Of a DNA stretch of 64,000 nucleotides, positions 42,381-52,419 are shown piece after piece. The notes beneath the pieces were generated by a model. The model saw only the letters and a program-made list of their open reading frames with translations. It searched no databases and was not told where the DNA came from. The stretch lies in contig NZ_JAOQNK010000001.1 of assembly GCF_025961315.1 (NCBI RefSeq), forward strand, positions 620,001-684,000, in the 5' to 3' direction. The position numbers and the translations under genes were made by a program. Source of the stretch: Sphingobacterium kitahiroshimense. GTDB taxonomy: Bacteria > Bacteroidota > Bacteroidia > Sphingobacteriales > Sphingobacteriaceae. Position 1 is the first letter of the stretch. Each line of letters begins with the position of its first letter.

Positions 42381-44660
42381 ATGGGGACCTTTTTTATAAT
42401 ATTAATTGTGATTATTATTGCTTTGGTTGCTTCAAGTAAAAAAAACAAAAAGCAGGAGCGCCAATCCATACCCCGAATAAGAGCGGATGAAAAACCGATA
42501 TCAGGGGAAATGAAGACAGCGATTTTCTACTATGGAGAAGATTGGCGGAACTACCTAAGTACACAAAATTGTCAGTATGAGTTACCAAATAACTTTTTGG
42601 AAACTGCTGCACTTGCGCTACGTAAACTTTCCATTAAGGAACAGTATGATCTTAAAAAATTTTTCAATAGTAAAGTCGGACCAAATGTGTTATATAATCT
42701 TACGTTCAGATTATTGCAAAACCGTCATTGTAGTACAGATAAGGTTTACAAAGTATACAGAATTGCTATTGACACACTTAAAACACACTCTTTAACATCT
42801 TCTACACCCCCTATTCCACCGATGAAGGAAGAGAAACTTTCCCATTTAGCCGTAGAAGAAAATAAAAATGTAGTAATGGATAATATCATACCCCCTGTTC
42901 AGCAATTACCTGAGGTAGAAGTATTAAAAATTAACGAGGAAACTATTGATCATAGACCTACTGAATTAGAAATGCCAATTCAAAAGGAAGATAATAGAAG
43001 CGATCCACAAGAGCATCATGAAATCCAGTCTATGTTAGATCAATTAATAGTAGGTAACAATTCTGAAGTAATAAACAGTAATATCATTGATATTCCGGAT
43101 CATCACGAAAAAATTATATCAACTCAACAATTTACTAGCGAGAACACGGGTACAAGTTTTCCATCTCTTAACGATTTAAATATCGAAGAATTACTTGCGC
43201 GTTTAGATGATTCTAATCTTTTTCCAGCGGAAGAAGAAAAAGTGATTATTAAACCTATTGAAGAAAATACTGAAAGAAGATTTGAAGATAATTACAACTA
43301 TGACGACTATTTACTTGGTAAACGTTATAAAGACAAAATGGGGTTGTCAAAAGCACAAGTTGCCCTGGTCAATAAATTATCTGGAGTAAATAATGTTTTC
43401 ACTGAGGTTGAAGGCTGCTGTATAGAGACCATTACCCTTTTTCTCAGTTGTGTCAAAAAACTAAAAGCTACGCTAACAAAAAAGGGATCTGATTTAAAAA
43501 TAGAGATTGAAAACCTCTCTGATAACGCACGAAGAATCCATAAAGAAACTAGGGATGGCGAATGGCTGTTCCAAGATTATTACGGGCAAAATCATGTTAA
43601 TGAATATTTCGAAAAACAGGTCTACTATACAATATTCAAACGGGCAGAAAACCTGATTCGGGAGAAATGGCATCATAAGCGAAAAGTTTCGTCTGACTTT
43701 ATCCAATACTTTAAGGGCTTAAGTCCTATTTTTGAAGAACGAATTGGGCTTGATGTCAATAAGATTTTAGAAAACCTAAGAACCTCTATCCAAGATCCAG
43801 ACATGGTAACTGAGATCGAATTGAACAGGATGAATACGACGCGTTGGAAATCTAAATTTGATACAATAAAATATGAATTAAACAGTGACAACATTGAGGA
43901 CTTTGCAAAAGAAATTCATTCGCTTTTTAAAGAAAATCAAAAAAATTCATCAGCAGAGAACATCTATTACGAAGCTTGCAAGGTTGCCTACACTATTGAC
44001 AAACAGGAGGCTATAAAGCTTTATCTATATTATCTAAATGCTGATCTAAAATCGGATAAAATTGATGACAAACAGTTAACAAAAACAATACATAAGTCAC
44101 TCTTTAAAAATGATCATCATGAACAGGCATTTAATGACATTATACAACAATTAAAAGAGGATCGCGATCTCGCCTCTGCAATCGAAAAAGTAGATTCTAT
44201 ATATGCACCAATTCGAAGAAAAATAGAATTGAATATAGACGCTATAAAAACCGTACAAGAACAAGATAAAAGTACTGTTGAGCTATTAAATAACTACCTG
44301 CAAGACGAAGAAGAAATAGTAAAAGATACCCTGATTCTAAAAGAAATGATTATGGAGAAGGTGTCAATGGAAACAGAGCATGGGACAGTCGAATCTGACC
44401 TTGCTCACCCATTTATTGAAGAGATTGATCTGTCATTAGATCAGCGTGAATTGATCGGTCTATTCACAACCAATAGTTTTGAACTGACTCAGGAGCAGAT
44501 AACAGATTTTTGTAAAGCAAGAGGCCTGCGATCAGGCCCTATTATTAATGACGTCAACGAAATTTGTTATGAAATTTTAGACGATACGCTCATCGAAGAG
44601 CGCGACGAAGAATATATGGACATGAATGAGGATTATTATAAAATGATTATTAAAGCATGA
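42381..44660 (+). CDS. sngA: TerB-domain protein (Shango SngA-like)
   Basis: A 759-aa protein. N-terminal membrane helix (TFFIILIVIIIALVA), then a TerB-N-like region at about 35-135 (ISGEMKTAIFYYGEDWRNYL, LSIKEQYDLKKFF), a long acidic linker (about 140-290), a large helical middle and a TerB-C-like end: LTQEQITDFCKARGLRSGPIINDVNEICYEILDDTLIEE. TerB modules occur in stress and phage-defence systems. Its last codons overlap sngB by 4 bases (ATGA). The set TerB protein, ATPase, helicase matches the Shango anti-phage system (established); the assignment here rests on gene order and motifs. Confidence 0.75.
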   Translation: MGTFFIILIVIIIALVASSKKNKKQERQSIPRIRADEKPISGEMKTAIFYYGEDWRNYLSTQNCQYELPNNFLETAALALRKLSIKEQYDLKKFFNSKVGPNVLYNLTFRLLQNRHCSTDKVYKVYRIAIDTLKTHSLTSSTPPIPPMKEEKLSHLAVEENKNVVMDNIIPPVQQLPEVEVLKINEETIDHRPTELEMPIQKEDNRSDPQEHHEIQSMLDQLIVGNNSEVINSNIIDIPDHHEKIISTQQFTSENTGTSFPSLNDLNIEELLARLDDSNLFPAEEEKVIIKPIEENTERRFEDNYNYDDYLLGKRYKDKMGLSKAQVALVNKLSGVNNVFTEVEGCCIETITLFLSCVKKLKATLTKKGSDLKIEIENLSDNARRIHKETRDGEWLFQDYYGQNHVNEYFEKQVYYTIFKRAENLIREKWHHKRKVSSDFIQYFKGLSPIFEERIGLDVNKILENLRTSIQDPDMVTEIELNRMNTTRWKSKFDTIKYELNSDNIEDFAKEIHSLFKENQKNSSAENIYYEACKVAYTIDKQEAIKLYLYYLNADLKSDKIDDKQLTKTIHKSLFKNDHHEQAFNDIIQQLKEDRDLASAIEKVDSIYAPIRRKIELNIDAIKTVQEQDKSTVELLNNYLQDEEEIVKDTLILKEMIMEKVSMETEHGTVESDLAHPFIEEIDLSLDQRELIGLFTTNSFELTQEQITDFCKARGLRSGPIINDVNEICYEILDDTLIEERDEEYMDMNEDYYKMIIKA

Positions 44661-45970
44661 AACTAACAGTAAAGCCTAAAGAAGCAACCGCAATTATCAA
44701 CTCACTACTCAGTGGCGTGGTGCCAAGAATCGGAGTACAACATATTACCGTAGGACGTTCAGATGAAGTCGATGCATTTATCAAAGCATTGGACGATGTA
44801 AAAAATGGTCATAGTATGGTTAAATTCTGGATCGGTGATTTTGGCTCGGGAAAATCTTTTATGCTACATCTACTTAACACGGTAGCATTAAAACAAAAAT
44901 TTGTGGTATCAACAGCTGACTTTACACCTGACAATCGCCTGTATTCAAATGATGGTAAAGCGCTGGTGCTGTACACAGCTCTAATGGATAACATTGCTAT
45001 ACAGACCAAACCTGAGGGTGGTGCTCTAGCAACTTTACTGGAAAAGTGGATAGAGCAAGTTGTTGCTTCTACTGCTTCGGAAAATAACCTTTCTCTTGTC
45101 CAAATAAGAGAAGAGCAATATGTAGAATTGGTGAAAAACAAGATTATGCAGTCAATCAATGAATTGACTGATGTCGGTGGATTTGATTTAGCAAGCGTCA
45201 TCATGAAGTACTATGAAGGATATATAAATGATGATGAGCTACTTAAAAGAAATGCCCTAAGATGGTTAAAGGGGCAATATAAGACGAAGACTGAGGCGCG
45301 ACAAGATCTTGGTGTCCGTGAGGTGATCAACGACTTGAACTTCTACGACATGCTTAAAAATTTCACAGCCTTATTTGTCAGCATGGGATATAGTGGTTTT
45401 ATGATTAATCTGGATGAAGCTATCAATCTGTATAAGATCTCTACATCGACTATGCGTGAAAAGAACTATGAAAAGATACTAACAATTTATAACGATTGTT
45501 TCCAAGGTAAAGTCAGCAACTTATTTATCAATATAGCGGGTACGCGTGAGTTTCTTGAAAATGAGCGTCGTGGTCTATTTAGTTATCAAGCTTTAAAATC
45601 AAGATTAGAAACAAATAAATTTGAAACATTGCAGATACGCGATTTTGCACAGCCGGTGATCCGATTGATGCCAATCGATCATAACGAAATATTTGTATTG
45701 CTCAACAAACTTAAAGATGTGTTTGAGTTTCATTATAAGGTGGAAATTGATATTTCTAACAGTGAGATACAAAATTTTATGGAGGAAATATATAATAAAC
45801 CTGGTGCAAGTGAATTTTTGACACCAAGGGAAGTAATACGTGATTTTCTAAATATTTTGAGCATCCTGCGTCAAAATCCGGAATTGGATAAAGCTTCGCT
45901 CTTTAGCAATATTCAAATAAAGGATGAACGCCCGGTCGATGTTTTATTAGACAGTATAGAGGAACTATAA
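44657..45970 (+). CDS. sngB: BrxD-like P-loop ATPase (Shango SngB-like)
   Basis: A 437-aa AAA-type ATPase of the BrxD/DUF2791 family known from BREX and Shango. Walker A GDFGSGKS (60-67), Walker B GFMINLDEA with Asp253/Glu254, sensor-like LFINIAGTREFL, and RLETNKFETLQIRDFAQPVIRLMPI. It overlaps the TerB gene by 4 bases and ends one base before the helicase start, so stoichiometric expression is likely. In BREX type 2 a BrxD also pairs with an Lhr-like helicase. Confidence 0.85.
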   Translation: MKLTVKPKEATAIINSLLSGVVPRIGVQHITVGRSDEVDAFIKALDDVKNGHSMVKFWIGDFGSGKSFMLHLLNTVALKQKFVVSTADFTPDNRLYSNDGKALVLYTALMDNIAIQTKPEGGALATLLEKWIEQVVASTASENNLSLVQIREEQYVELVKNKIMQSINELTDVGGFDLASVIMKYYEGYINDDELLKRNALRWLKGQYKTKTEARQDLGVREVINDLNFYDMLKNFTALFVSMGYSGFMINLDEAINLYKISTSTMREKNYEKILTIYNDCFQGKVSNLFINIAGTREFLENERRGLFSYQALKSRLETNKFETLQIRDFAQPVIRLMPIDHNEIFVLLNKLKDVFEFHYKVEIDISNSEIQNFMEEIYNKPGASEFLTPREVIRDFLNILSILRQNPELDKASLFSNIQIKDERPVDVLLDSIEEL

Positions 45971-45971
45971 T

Positions 45972-48137
45972 ATGGCATTTGAACTGCTCTCTGAACCTAT
46001 CAGACGCTATGTGAAAGACAAGCGATGGGAAAGTCTTCGACCGATACAAGTCGCTGCAATCAGTAAAATCATGAAGAGCGATGACAATGTGATATTGGCA
46101 AGCAGAACGGCTTCTGGTAAAACGGAAGCTGCCTTCCTCCCTATCCTATCTAAAATAAGTCCTCGGAGCAAGAGCGTTCAAGTCTTATACATTTCCCCAT
46201 TGATCGCTTTGATTAATGATCAATTTGTGCGGGTGGAAGACCTATGCAGTTATCTAGATATCAAAGTAACTAAATGGCATGGTGAAGCAAATAGAACAGC
46301 AAAGGAGCATCTGATTAAAGATCCTAACGGCGTAGTTTTGATTACACCTGAATCTTTGGAGGCCATGCTGGTCAATAAACCTCAAAACGTCAGGATCTTA
46401 TTCAACGATCTGAAATATATCGTAATTGATGAAATTCATTCGTTTATCGGTACAGACAGAGGTATTCAACTGAAATCTATATTGCACCGCATTCAAAAAA
46501 GTGCTAGCGTGAAGCCCACCATCGTAGGCCTATCAGCAACACTCGGAGATTTCGATGAAGCTAAATCTATGACAGGCTATCCAGAGGCCACTGTTGTACT
46601 GCGTGACCGAACCGCAAAGAGCATGACTACTTCTTTCCGATTTTTCGAGAGTTTACCAAATCAACTTTCAATAGACCTTCTGAAAGATCTATACAAAGAA
46701 ACTTACTCCAATAAAGTTTTGGTATTTCCCAATAGCCGTGGCCGGGCTGAAGAGGTAGCTGTCAAACTTAAAAGGATTGCTGAAAAGGTAAATGGACATA
46801 CGGCTTACTATTCGCACCATTCATCAGTCGATCGTGAGTTGAGGGAATGGATTGAACATTTTGCGAAAACAAATAAGTATCATCCATTTGTGATATCCTG
46901 CACCTCGACACTTGAACTCGGTATTGACATCGGAAGCGTAGAAAAAGTAGTTCAAATAGATGCTACGCATTCTATAGCATCACTAATACAGCGTGTGGGT
47001 CGAAGCGGGCGCAAGGATGGACAAGCAAGTTCTTTACTGTTATATGCAACTGGAAAATGGAGCCTGCTACAGTCCCTGGCTTGCTGGGAACTTTATAAGC
47101 AGGAATTTATAGAGCCGCCCTTCGTAGCATCAAAGGCGTTTGATCTATTTGCGCATCAGCTATTGGCTGTAGTAAAACAATATAGTTGCTTATCTATTCC
47201 GGTTTTAAAAACCGAGCTCGAGGAAAACTTTGCATTTAAGGATATCACATCAGAAGAGTTTGAAGCTATTTTAAGTCACCTTATCGAAACTGATATGCTT
47301 GAACAGTTGGGCAAAGAGGTTATCATAGGGCTCGAGGGTGAACGCATTGTGAATTCTCGGGATTTTTATTCAGTATTTGCCACTGAAATACATTTTAAGG
47401 TGTTACATGATGGCAAATCCATCGGTGATCTTCCCTCCTCCTCGCCGATCATGATCGAAGATAATATTTTATTGGCCGCCAAGATCTGGAAAGTTGTTGA
47501 TATAGACTTTAGAAGCAGGAAAATATTTGTCAAACCGACTAACGATGGTAAACCTCCGATTTTTGGTGGTGAACCGGGTAATACGCATCCTTTGGTTAGG
47601 CAGAAAATGCTCGAACTTTTGATGACCTCGTCTATTCATCCTGAACTTGATGAAACTTGCACAGCGAAATTAGATGATATGCGCCAGGTATTTCAAGATA
47701 TTCCTATTGAGAGTTTGGAAGATGATCGTCCGCTTTTAATTGGCGAAAATTCCTACAAATTTTACACCTTTCAGGGGTCAAAGATATTTGATACATTAAA
47801 ATTTATTTTATCAGCGGCAGGTATAGAATTCCGGCACCTTGACCCGGCAGCCTGTTTTGAAATTGATCTAGACCAGGGATTTGAATGGTCTGCTCCAAAG
47901 CTACTTGCTGTTGTGACAGATTTAGATCGTCATCTAGCATTACGGATCGATACCAATCCAGCGATATTGAGTTTTGCAAAATGGGCAATACTTCTCCCTA
48001 AAGATAAGCAGGTAGAGCTTTTAAAAACTAGACGGTATGATTTCGAGGGAGCAGTAAAGTTTATAAACTCAGTTCGATGGGTTTATGTCAAAACGTATAA
48101 TAATGATAGTCTGGAAAATTTTGTACTAGACGCATAA
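45972..48137 (+). CDS. sngC: Lhr-like superfamily 2 DEAD/DEAH helicase (Shango SngC-like)
   Basis: A 721-aa helicase. Walker A SRTASGKT (44-51), DEIH box (153-156), SAT (188-190), and motif VI QRVGRSGR (340-347), with TSTLELGIDIG, typical of the Lhr/BrxHI branch. The C-terminal 350 residues hold the Lhr-type winged-helix and beta region. It starts one base after sngB. Expected to act on DNA together with SngB. Confidence 0.9.
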   Translation: MAFELLSEPIRRYVKDKRWESLRPIQVAAISKIMKSDDNVILASRTASGKTEAAFLPILSKISPRSKSVQVLYISPLIALINDQFVRVEDLCSYLDIKVTKWHGEANRTAKEHLIKDPNGVVLITPESLEAMLVNKPQNVRILFNDLKYIVIDEIHSFIGTDRGIQLKSILHRIQKSASVKPTIVGLSATLGDFDEAKSMTGYPEATVVLRDRTAKSMTTSFRFFESLPNQLSIDLLKDLYKETYSNKVLVFPNSRGRAEEVAVKLKRIAEKVNGHTAYYSHHSSVDRELREWIEHFAKTNKYHPFVISCTSTLELGIDIGSVEKVVQIDATHSIASLIQRVGRSGRKDGQASSLLLYATGKWSLLQSLACWELYKQEFIEPPFVASKAFDLFAHQLLAVVKQYSCLSIPVLKTELEENFAFKDITSEEFEAILSHLIETDMLEQLGKEVIIGLEGERIVNSRDFYSVFATEIHFKVLHDGKSIGDLPSSSPIMIEDNILLAAKIWKVVDIDFRSRKIFVKPTNDGKPPIFGGEPGNTHPLVRQKMLELLMTSSIHPELDETCTAKLDDMRQVFQDIPIESLEDDRPLLIGENSYKFYTFQGSKIFDTLKFILSAAGIEFRHLDPAACFEIDLDQGFEWSAPKLLAVVTDLDRHLALRIDTNPAILSFAKWAILLPKDKQVELLKTRRYDFEGAVKFINSVRWVYVKTYNNDSLENFVLDA

Positions 48138-48154
48138 ATCAAAATTTTTCTGTT

Positions 48155-48784
48155 ATGATTATTACACATATAATTCTCGTAGAAATTGACACGGATAATT
48201 CGACAATAGCCTTAAAGATTAAGGATCTTAAAAGCTTAAAGCTGAATAAGTACTCAAGTCTCCAATATAATAAAAGTTTTGCAATCTGCACAAGCAATAA
48301 ACACTTAGCTGTAAGCATAAAATCTGGCATCGAAGCGTTAATTTTAAATGATATGATTAATGATTACAACGGAACCATTTATAGCATTTCAGCTTTAAGC
48401 AAAGTAGTTACAGGATGTAATTTTTATAAAAGTGAGATTCCAGACATAGAAATTATCAAGAATATAAAGGCTCTAGCAAATATAAAAATTCCTGATATCG
48501 ATACATACGAGGGTGCTATAGAATTCTACGACAACTATAATCTAATAATCACTCAAATCGACGAATTGATAAGTAATGGTGCTGAATTTTCTAAAAACAA
48601 CAGAAAGGATCAAATATCCATTATACACAACCGAAATTTACCTATTTTGGATCAGCTGAATTTCGACTGGGTATACAATAAAGATAACAATGTAGTATTC
48701 GATAATACTGGTCTTGTAAGATGGAGACGTGAAGGTCGATTCTCAGAACATAGACGACTTATAGAGATTAAGTATTTTCGATAG
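48155..48784 (+). CDS. Unknown protein directly after the Shango-like helicase
   Basis: A 209-aa protein, not recognised. AT-rich with short beta-strand-like stretches (HIILVEIDTDNSTIALKIKDLKSLKL), a helical middle and a basic end (WRREGRFSEHRRLIEIKYFR). Starts 17 bases after the helicase on the same strand, which points to co-transcription and a possible accessory role. The codon usage resembles the island rather than the neighbouring core genes. Confidence 0.6.
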   Translation: MIITHIILVEIDTDNSTIALKIKDLKSLKLNKYSSLQYNKSFAICTSNKHLAVSIKSGIEALILNDMINDYNGTIYSISALSKVVTGCNFYKSEIPDIEIIKNIKALANIKIPDIDTYEGAIEFYDNYNLIITQIDELISNGAEFSKNNRKDQISIIHNRNLPILDQLNFDWVYNKDNNVVFDNTGLVRWRREGRFSEHRRLIEIKYFR

Positions 48785-49093
48785 GCTATATTTATATTCT
48801 TGAAAAAGGGAAATCGTAAACATTCGAAACAAACTGTTCCTATTTTATGTGAAGTAAAAATGAAAATCAAATCAATAAAAAAATCCAGAATATAATGACA
48901 GAGCAATTAAGTGTTTTCATGAACGCTGGCCTGAAATTTCAACAGTAATTTATGAAGATCACATTTACACTGTTGGAAATGTGATACAATCCCTGCTTTA
49001 GTGGTATCTCTTGGTAAAAGATGAAAAAATAATCGGCTGTTAAGGATTAATAACTAATGAATTTATAAGTAGAAATTATTTACATTAAAAACA
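48785..49093. other. Gap with a gene relic
   Basis: A stop-bounded plus-strand stretch at 48879-49001 reads KNPEYNDRAIKCFHERWPEI then STVIYEDHIYTVGNVIQSLL before TAG; it looks like the end of a real but lost gene. Nothing else seen. Confidence 0.35.
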
Positions 49094-49690
49094 ATGGATG
49101 CAAACATTGAAAAATTAAAAAGTATTGAACACGGCTTCAAACATATCATTGAAGCAGGTGATCTTATATTAAAGGACATTTCAATCAATCATATGGAATT
49201 TGCAAAAAAGCTGCTAGATGATGACGCTTATCAGATCAGAATGTTGGCGACTTATCTTGTAGGGCAATTGTCAGTTGAATATGAAAACGCACTTGAAATC
49301 CTTGAGACTAAAGTTGCAACGGATGTTAGCTGGAGAGTACAGGAAATGTTAGCCAAAGCATTTGATTATTACTGTCACACTATTGGCTATCAGAAATCTT
49401 TGCCCAAAATTGAAAAATGGATCAGCGATGATAATCCCAATGTAAAAAGAGCCGTTATCGAAGGATTAAGAATTTGGACAAACAGACCCTACTTCAAAGA
49501 GAATCCTGAAAATGCCATTAAACTGATTGCAAAATTTAGGTCAGACGATAATGAATATTTACGAAGATCAATCGGTAATTCTTTGCGGGATATCAGTAAA
49601 AAGCATAAAAATTTGGTAGATCAAGAAGTTTCAACTTGGAATTTGGCGGACAAAAAAATAGTATTTATTCAGAAATTGATCTACAAGTAA
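49094..49690 (+). CDS. DNA alkylation repair protein, HEAT-like (AlkD-related)
   Basis: A 198-aa all-helical protein of the ALK HEAT-like repeat family. The motifs WRVQEMLAKAFDYYC and NPNVKRAVIEGLRIWTNRPYFKENPE, plus EYLRRSIGNSLRDISKKHKNLV, match the solenoid that cradles alkylated DNA. The conserved Trp/Asp/Arg of AlkD cannot all be assigned, so activity is uncertain; some members are small paralogues without glycosylase activity. Confidence 0.8.
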   Translation: MDANIEKLKSIEHGFKHIIEAGDLILKDISINHMEFAKKLLDDDAYQIRMLATYLVGQLSVEYENALEILETKVATDVSWRVQEMLAKAFDYYCHTIGYQKSLPKIEKWISDDNPNVKRAVIEGLRIWTNRPYFKENPENAIKLIAKFRSDDNEYLRRSIGNSLRDISKKHKNLVDQEVSTWNLADKKIVFIQKLIYK

Positions 49691-49916
49691 GATGGCTTCT
49701 AAAATGAGATCATTATAATTTCCTCTATATCTACAAACTTGCTTTAGAAATTACAAACGTCGTACTAACCATTTACTATTCTCCAATTTTTAACTTTCAA
49801 AGTAACCTGACCTTCATCACATCAATCTAAAATATTTAGACAAAACTTTGCTCTTCAGCTCGCCTGAACCTAAACATTTGTGAAAAGAGTCTTTTTACTG
49901 TTATTATTTTAGTTGG

Positions 49917-50648
49917 CTAAAGAAATTCGGTCCTTGGATCTATCCAAAATAGGTCACGGAGTTGCAGTAGTTCTTCTATGTCCATCAAGTTATAAACCAG
50001 CTCATCTTTCTCTTCTAAAGGAATCGTTATTTGTTGATCCGTTCCAAATAAAAAAATGGTTAAAATAGCATCCTTGTCATATATCGAGATATCTGACTGT
50101 ACCATAGTAACATCATGTTTGTTAAACCATTCTCTTGCCTGCTCTTGATCTAGGCAGATCAGGGATCGGGTTAGATCTTCAAGATCTCGCATCTCATCGA
50201 TCATATGAGTGGGATAATTTACGCCAATATAAGCTAGATACATAAGATGATTGCCAGTGCGTAAGGCATAATTACGTATTAAAACCCGCTTCGGATCGAA
50301 TGAAAAAACATAATATTCTGGATCGGAGATAAACTTATACTGCTTGCCGTAAAACTGAATTTTATCCTCCAATTCTTCTAAATGATCTATTTCTATAAAT
50401 ACTTCTCCTAAAAGCTGCCCTTCATCTATATTGGCAAGTGCATCGTCAATGACCAATAGCGCTTGCTCTTCCATAGGAACAATGCTTCCACTACAATCTA
50501 GGTGTAACAAATAATCATCAACATCAGGTACAGTTAACGGATACCATGTTGGGTTTTCGTCGTCAACTGTATTTTTAGATGTTAAAATGTTATAACCGTT
50601 ACGCTTTAATTCTAATAGTATAATTCTGCTCAGGGGGACAAACTTCAT
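49917..50648 (-). CDS. Unknown protein of the mutagenesis cassette
   Basis: A 243-aa acidic soluble protein, not recognised (MKFVPLSRIILLELKRNGYN, DDYLLHLDCSGSIVPMEEQALL, WIDPRTEFL). Ends the minus-strand cassette dinB, dnaE, unknown, SRAP, this; 18 bases after the SRAP gene. By position a DNA-damage function is likely. No catalytic motif seen. Confidence 0.6.
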   Translation of the reverse strand: MKFVPLSRIILLELKRNGYNILTSKNTVDDENPTWYPLTVPDVDDYLLHLDCSGSIVPMEEQALLVIDDALANIDEGQLLGEVFIEIDHLEELEDKIQFYGKQYKFISDPEYYVFSFDPKRVLIRNYALRTGNHLMYLAYIGVNYPTHMIDEMRDLEDLTRSLICLDQEQAREWFNKHDVTMVQSDISIYDKDAILTIFLFGTDQQITIPLEEKDELVYNLMDIEELLQLRDLFWIDPRTEFL

Positions 50649-50666
50649 AAGATCTTACACATATCA

Positions 50667-51467
50667 CTAAAACAAACTTTGCTGCATGGGTCCATCCTGT
50701 CCTAAAGGTGGCAGATCTGACCATTGATAGGGTTCGTACCGATGCTTGCCATCTGGCCTGTTGGGATATCCTCTTAAAGTGTAAACGGGATAATAATCCA
50801 GTTCCTGATCGGAGATTTCGTAATTGAAAATAGGTATCAGCGCTTCTTCATCTTTGGCGGATAGCCATTGCTGCTCGAGTTCAGGTGTTAAGAATAAGGG
50901 CATGCGCCTTTTGTTCGGCCCATCGTTATGGATCTGGCCCATCACGGTATTGGCTTCACGTGTGAGCATACCAAAGCTTCCTATTTTATGGATCTCTCCT
51001 TCCTGATCAACGATCTCATGCCATTGATACAATCCTGGGATATAGAAGATTTCTCTTCCTTTCTCTCCAATGAAATAGGGTACTTTCTTCTTCCATCCGT
51101 GTACTTTACGGTGCTCAAAGGTACCGGATACGGGGATAAGACAACGTTGATTTTTGAGTCTATGCCAATAGGATTTACTATCGGCAAGGATCCGCTCGCT
51201 CCGCACATTGATCATATTGCGACGGCGGTCTTCCTGTTCTTTGGGATCTTTGATATAGGTGGGCAATACGCCCCACTCCATTTCAAGTAAGCCCAGCTCC
51301 TCGCCTTCTTTGTCTTTGTAGATGATGGGATATGCGGGAAAGGTGATGGCCTGCACGTTTTCAAAATAATGGTAGTCGTATTCGAGCTGTTTGCGTTCGT
51401 CCCGTAACTTAGGGAATGCTTTCTTGACGATTTCAAGATCGGTATGAAGTGATATGTCCCAGCACAT
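50667..51467 (-). CDS. SRAP/HMCES (YedK-like) abasic-site shielding protein
   Basis: A 266-aa SOS-response-associated peptidase-family protein. Catalytic Cys2 directly after Met (MCWDISLH), Asn in MINVRSE, Glu in VSGTFEHR, and His in QIHNDGPNKRRMP. These residues form the thiazolidine link to abasic single-stranded DNA known for YedK and human HMCES. The loop with IHNDGPNKRR is longer than in E. coli. Sits with translesion polymerase genes, as often in this family. Confidence 0.93.
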   Translation of the reverse strand: MCWDISLHTDLEIVKKAFPKLRDERKQLEYDYHYFENVQAITFPAYPIIYKDKEGEELGLLEMEWGVLPTYIKDPKEQEDRRRNMINVRSERILADSKSYWHRLKNQRCLIPVSGTFEHRKVHGWKKKVPYFIGEKGREIFYIPGLYQWHEIVDQEGEIHKIGSFGMLTREANTVMGQIHNDGPNKRRMPLFLTPELEQQWLSAKDEEALIPIFNYEISDQELDYYPVYTLRGYPNRPDGKHRYEPYQWSDLPPLGQDGPMQQSLF

Positions 51468-51536
51468 AGTTCTTTATATTGATAGTATGTTTATTGTTAA
51501 ACACGGTGATGTATTCATTTGTTTTGCCTGTGGCTA

Positions 51537-52010
51537 TTAACTGATGAGATCAATAGCCCTAACTTTTTTTTGTGTCTTACCATCGGTAATGATCGCCCAT
51601 ACGCGGCCATGCTCGAGGGTAAAGAGGATATCGATCGGATCTTTCCTCTTGAAGGTGGTCTGGTTACGGAGGTAACCGACAATCTTGCTTTCGTACATGC
51701 GCAACATGCGCTTGTCCCACTTTTCTTCGCGAAAGCGATTATTGAAAATGCGATAGCCTGAATTGGTTTCCAGTAACTGCTGTATGCTATGTGCGTCTGC
51801 CGGTATCTGTATGGCTTTCCCTTCTTTGGGGCCCAGTTCTGCAGCATGGGCATGAGCTTCTTCGGCTGACCAATACGGCGAAAGCAGAAAACCTGTCCCT
51901 TTGACAACATCGGGCCACTCGAACCGCTGCAGTACAAAATCACGGTAACCCTGTTCCAGAAATTCCTGAAAGGTACTACGGGTGAGTTGTTCAAATGGAT
52001 TGTATAGCAT
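51537..52010 (-). CDS. Unknown protein of the mutagenesis cassette
   Basis: A 157-aa soluble protein, not recognised. MLYNPFEQLTRSTFQEFLEQGYRDF, then TFKRKDPIDILFTLEHGRVWAIITDGK. A degraded copy of its first about 27 codons and leader lies at 52420-52533, next to the AbiE insertion. It is separated from the dnaE 3' end only by inserted DNA, so it was once directly downstream of dnaE. Confidence 0.65.
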   Translation of the reverse strand: MLYNPFEQLTRSTFQEFLEQGYRDFVLQRFEWPDVVKGTGFLLSPYWSAEEAHAHAAELGPKEGKAIQIPADAHSIQQLLETNSGYRIFNNRFREEKWDKRMLRMYESKIVGYLRNQTTFKRKDPIDILFTLEHGRVWAIITDGKTQKKVRAIDLIS

Positions 52011-52419
52011 AACGGTATCGCGTTGTTGATACGAATATAAGAAAATGACGGTTTAGTCTGCGTGTAAATTCTTCAATATAAACTTTGATTAATATCATTT
52101 ATGGATGACTCAATTGTATTTTGTTTTGAATTTATAAGGTTTAAATAAGATTTTAGAACTGGAGCGACAATGTAGTCGTTCTGGCAACGATACTTTGAAA
52201 GAGATACCAACGGAGCGTATCTGCTACAAAGTTTATCTAATTAGTCAGACAGTGTCTGACCAATTACAAAACAGTAATTTTGAAAACGATACATATCAAA
52301 AATCATTGCATCACCATATTAATTCTGATCTTATAAAGCCTGAAGAATTTCCTACAAAACTATCATATTCTCATTTCTTGGAATTGATTATAACAAAGGT
52401 ATCTGTGAAGTTTAATTAA

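Noticed and set aside
42381..48137. BREX assignment for the BrxD-like ATPase and helicase
   Set aside because: No PglZ, PglX methylase, BrxC/PglY or PglW is present; the TerB partner points to Shango instead.
51515..51994. 159-codon minus-strand frame overlapping the 157-aa gene
   Set aside because: A different frame of the same strand; the 157-aa frame has better composition and its start is duplicated at 52420-52533.
52195..52419. 74-codon plus-strand frame in the insertion zone
   Set aside because: Unrecognised, begins and ends in duplicated or foreign DNA; too little support to call a gene.
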